From contig NZ_CP081120.1 of assembly GCF_025141935.1 (NCBI RefSeq), positions 1,674,001 through 1,738,000 on the forward strand: a stretch of 64,000 nt of DNA, written 5' to 3'. This DNA comes from Sulfitobacter sp. S190. Lineage in GTDB: Bacteria > Pseudomonadota > Alphaproteobacteria > Rhodobacterales > Rhodobacteraceae. The first letter of the stretch is position 1. Each line of letters begins with the position of its first letter. Position numbers and translations under genes: made by a program. The notes beneath the pieces are model-generated. The model was not told the DNA's origin, made no database searches, and was given only the letters and a program-made list of their open reading frames with translations. This document shows positions 61,776-64,000 of this stretch, one piece after another.

Positions 61776-62648
61776 CTATCCCATCTTGCGCAAGCGTTGG
61801 ATCAGGCTGGAGGTGTCCCACCGGCCGCCCCCGAGCTTTTGCACATCCTTGTAGAACTGATCGACCAACGCGGTGACCGGCAGGCTCGCCGCCACATCGT
61901 CCGCCGTGGACAGGCAAATGCCGAGATCTTTTCGCATCCAGTCCACAGCGAAACCGTGGTCAAATTCATCGTCCAGCATGGTCTCGTAGCGGTTTGCCAT
62001 TTGCCAGCTGCCAGCGGCGCCCTGGCTGATCACCTCGACCACTGCGCGCCCGTCAAGTCCCGCTTTTTCGGCGAAATGCAACGCCTCCGACAGCCCCTGC
62101 ACGACGCCCGCGATGGCAATCTGGTTGCACATTTTGGTCATCTGTCCTGCACCGCTGTCACCGATGCGGCGGCAAATCTTGGAGTAGACGTCCATTATGG
62201 GCAGCGCGCGCTCGAATGCCCCGATATCGCCGCCACACATGATCGACAGCTGGCCGTTCTCCGCGCCCGCCTGACCACCCGATATGGGGGCATCGACAAA
62301 GCTGATCCGGCGTTTGTCTGCAGCGGCGTAGAGCTCGGTCGTAACTGCGGCTGAAACGGTGGTGTGATCGACAAAAACCGACCCTTCGGCCATGCCCGCA
62401 AACGCGCCCTCCTCACCCAGGCAGACAGAGCGCAAATCATCGTCATTCCCCACACAGGCCATGACGAAATCCGCCCCTTTCGCGGCGGCTTGCGGTGTCG
62501 CAGCAAATTTCCCGCCGTGCGTCTGTGCCCAGTCTTCGGCCTTGGCCGTCGTCCTGTTGTAGACGGTCACATCATGGCCTGCCTTTTGCAGATGTCCTGC
62601 CATTGGCCCGCCCATCACGCCGAGCCCCAAAAACGCCAGCTTCGCCAT
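61776..62648 (-). CDS. 3-hydroxyisobutyrate dehydrogenase-family oxidoreductase
   Basis: 290-residue beta-hydroxyacid dehydrogenase from the ATG at 62648 (MAKLAFLGLGVMGG). The dinucleotide motif GLGVMGGPMAGHL is near residue 8, the substrate-binding DAPISGGQAGAENG is near residue 122, and the catalytic lysine region is GAGQMTKMCNQIA. The family oxidises 3-hydroxyisobutyrate, tartronate semialdehyde or similar acids with NAD(P). The specific substrate cannot be told from this sequence. It is divergent from the penicillin acylase gene. Confidence 0.9.
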   Translation of the reverse strand: MAKLAFLGLGVMGGPMAGHLQKAGHDVTVYNRTTAKAEDWAQTHGGKFAATPQAAAKGADFVMACVGNDDDLRSVCLGEEGAFAGMAEGSVFVDHTTVSAAVTTELYAAADKRRISFVDAPISGGQAGAENGQLSIMCGGDIGAFERALPIMDVYSKICRRIGDSGAGQMTKMCNQIAIAGVVQGLSEALHFAEKAGLDGRAVVEVISQGAAGSWQMANRYETMLDDEFDHGFAVDWMRKDLGICLSTADDVAASLPVTALVDQFYKDVQKLGGGRWDTSSLIQRLRKMG

Positions 62649-62735
62649 ATGCTTTTCCTTGCTTCGATGTTGCGCTATTGCTGCGCTGGAACGTAACACC
62701 GTGACCCTTGGGGTCAATTACGGCTTGGGGTTTGA

Positions 62736-64000
62736 ATGGCGGTTCTTTTTCGTTGGCTGGTGCGTCTGACGGCGGCAATGCTGGTACTGGGTGTGCTGGC
62801 AATTTCGCTTGTCTATTGGTTGGCGTCGCGGTCCCTGCCCGACTACACCGCCGAGATCGAGGTTCCCAACCTGACCGCAGCGGTCGAGATCGTGCGCGAC
62901 AATGCTAATGTACCGCATGTGTTCGGGGCGAACGATAACGACATCTTCTACGGGTTGGGTTTTGCCCATGCGCAAGACCGTTTGTGGCAGATGACGACCC
63001 TGCGGCGGACCGCCCAGGGGCGACTGTCCGAGATTTTCGGTACCGCGACGCTCAACACCGACAAGCTACTGCGGCGGTTGGATCTCTATGCATTGTCCGT
63101 CGCCTCCGTCGAGGCCTTGGACGATACCACGCAAGCGGCGCTGCGCGCCTATGCGGCCGGTGTAAACGCGCGGCTGGACCAGATTAATTCAGAGGCGTTG
63201 GGTCGGGGCGCGCCCGAGATGTTTTTGTTCAACGCACCAATGGCCCCGTGGCGCCCCGCTGACAGCATCGCGATCGTAAAGCTCATGGGGTTGCAATTGT
63301 CGGGTCATCTGGATGCCGAAGTGATGCGCGCGCGGGTCTCACTGGCTCTGCCCGACGAAGCGCGATTGCGCGATATCCTGCCGGACGCGCCGGGCGACGG
63401 TATCGCCGCCCTGCCCGCCTTTGCGCAGCTTTTTCCCACGGCCCGCCGGTTTGCCGCGACGGTACCGCACGATGCGCATCCGCTGTCGCCCTTCAAACGC
63501 GCGCCTTTTGCGGGCGCGTCCAACGCTTGGGCCGCGGCACCGGCGCGGTCGGCATCGGGTGGCACGCTTTTGGCCAACGATCCCCATCTCAGCTTTACCG
63601 CGCCCGCCATCTGGTATCTGGCGCGTCTGAACCTCCAAAGCGGCGGAGTGATCGGCGCTACGATCCCGGGTATTCCTGTCGTCCTCGCAGGCAGGTCTGC
63701 GCAATTGGGATGGGGGCTGACAAGCAGCTATCTGGACGATCAGGACGTCTATATCGAAGAGCTGAACCCCGAGAACGTCGAAGAATACCGCACCCCTGAT
63801 GGTTTCAAGACCTTCACGAAACGCGCGTCGATCATCAACGTCAAGGATGAGGCACCGGTGACCCTCACCTTGAGGTGGACCGACAACGGCCCGGTTCTGC
63901 CGGGCACCCACTACAACCTCGCAAGTGTCACCCCGCCCGGTCATGTGGCTTCGGTGGCATGGACCGTTCTGTCGCCGGCAGACACCACGCTTCAGGCAGC
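62736..64000 (+). CDS. Penicillin acylase-family protein (partial, 5' part)
   Basis: Ntn-hydrolase of the penicillin/AHL acylase family; 421 codons are visible before the window ends. An N-terminal hydrophobic segment (about residues 12-30) may be a signal anchor. Further on are ALTFAHAQDRLWQM-like features (GFAHAQDRLWQM), and the autocatalytic Ser262 is in GASNAWA, the start of the beta chain. These enzymes cleave amide bonds of penicillins or acyl-homoserine lactones in the periplasm; the substrate is not evident. Confidence 0.88.
   Translation, partial: MAVLFRWLVRLTAAMLVLGVLAISLVYWLASRSLPDYTAEIEVPNLTAAVEIVRDNANVPHVFGANDNDIFYGLGFAHAQDRLWQMTTLRRTAQGRLSEIFGTATLNTDKLLRRLDLYALSVASVEALDDTTQAALRAYAAGVNARLDQINSEALGRGAPEMFLFNAPMAPWRPADSIAIVKLMGLQLSGHLDAEVMRARVSLALPDEARLRDILPDAPGDGIAALPAFAQLFPTARRFAATVPHDAHPLSPFKRAPFAGASNAWAAAPARSASGGTLLANDPHLSFTAPAIWYLARLNLQSGGVIGATIPGIPVVLAGRSAQLGWGLTSSYLDDQDVYIEELNPENVEEYRTPDGFKTFTKRASIINVKDEAPVTLTLRWTDNGPVLPGTHYNLASVTPPGHVASVAWTVLSPADTTLQA

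Overview
The window is dense, GC-rich alphaproteobacterial chromosome, most likely from the Roseobacter/Rhodobacteraceae group. The evidence is the iscR-suf gene order, the single-cysteine IscR, the GTTC-N7-GTTC SOS box before recA, a CckA hybrid kinase, a zwf-pgl-pgi operon, a metal-site-variant HemB and a conserved gene usually labelled 'component of SufBCD complex'. I saw no insertion sequences, phage genes, CRISPR arrays or rRNA. Most genes are core, and many neighbours share ATGA or TGATG overlaps, so operons are easy to draw.

Layout. 1-8605 (minus): an iscR-led SUF iron-sulfur operon: iscR, cysteine desulfurase, sufB, a 57-residue membrane protein, a YbjQ-like protein, a pyruvyl-transferase-like protein, sufC, sufD, two Yip1-like membrane proteins and sufS, which runs off the window. 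A divergent promoter region carries an Irr/ICE-like palindrome over the -10 box. 8775-14534 (plus): alpha/beta hydrolase, small protein, HD phosphohydrolase, icd, an MscS channel, typA. 14639-24655 (mostly minus): DUF1330, alaS, recA with SOS box, a sulfotransferase-fold gene on the plus strand, cckA, rsmB, guaB. 24791-28836 (plus): an agmatinase-family ureohydrolase, a 2Fe-2S/ASKHA corrinoid-activator-like protein, a methyltransferase and tRNA-Gly(CCC). 28860-33062 (minus): pgi, pgl and zwf behind a LacI-type operator, then usg. 33254-40125: gyrA (plus), then an exported small protein, an M32 carboxypeptidase, ctaA and trmJ (minus).

40242-47332: a ThiE-like protein; a head-to-head HupE/DUF4198 pair whose start codons overlap; psuK-psuG; DUF502; patatin and 3-hydroxybutyrate dehydrogenase. 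47333-47637 has no protein gene but holds a candidate small RNA of about 77 nt on the minus strand. 47638-55843: an orphan YejA-like binding protein, an aquaporin, a divergent XRE-cupin regulator and acyl-CoA ligase pair, a DsbA/FrnE protein, a LicD-like protein with a degenerate cytidylyltransferase, and a Bcr/CflA transporter. 55846-64000: mfd, the SufBCD-associated membrane protein, hemB, a Tat-type SYLF lipoprotein, a 3-hydroxyisobutyrate dehydrogenase-like enzyme and the start of a penicillin acylase.

The most promising unexplained material is the set of membrane proteins built into the SUF operon, the candidate small RNA, the HupE/DUF4198 start-codon overlap with two predicted mature His-Glu N termini, and the TagD-like protein that has lost its HxGH motif. 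Functions are read from motifs and family knowledge; no database search was run.
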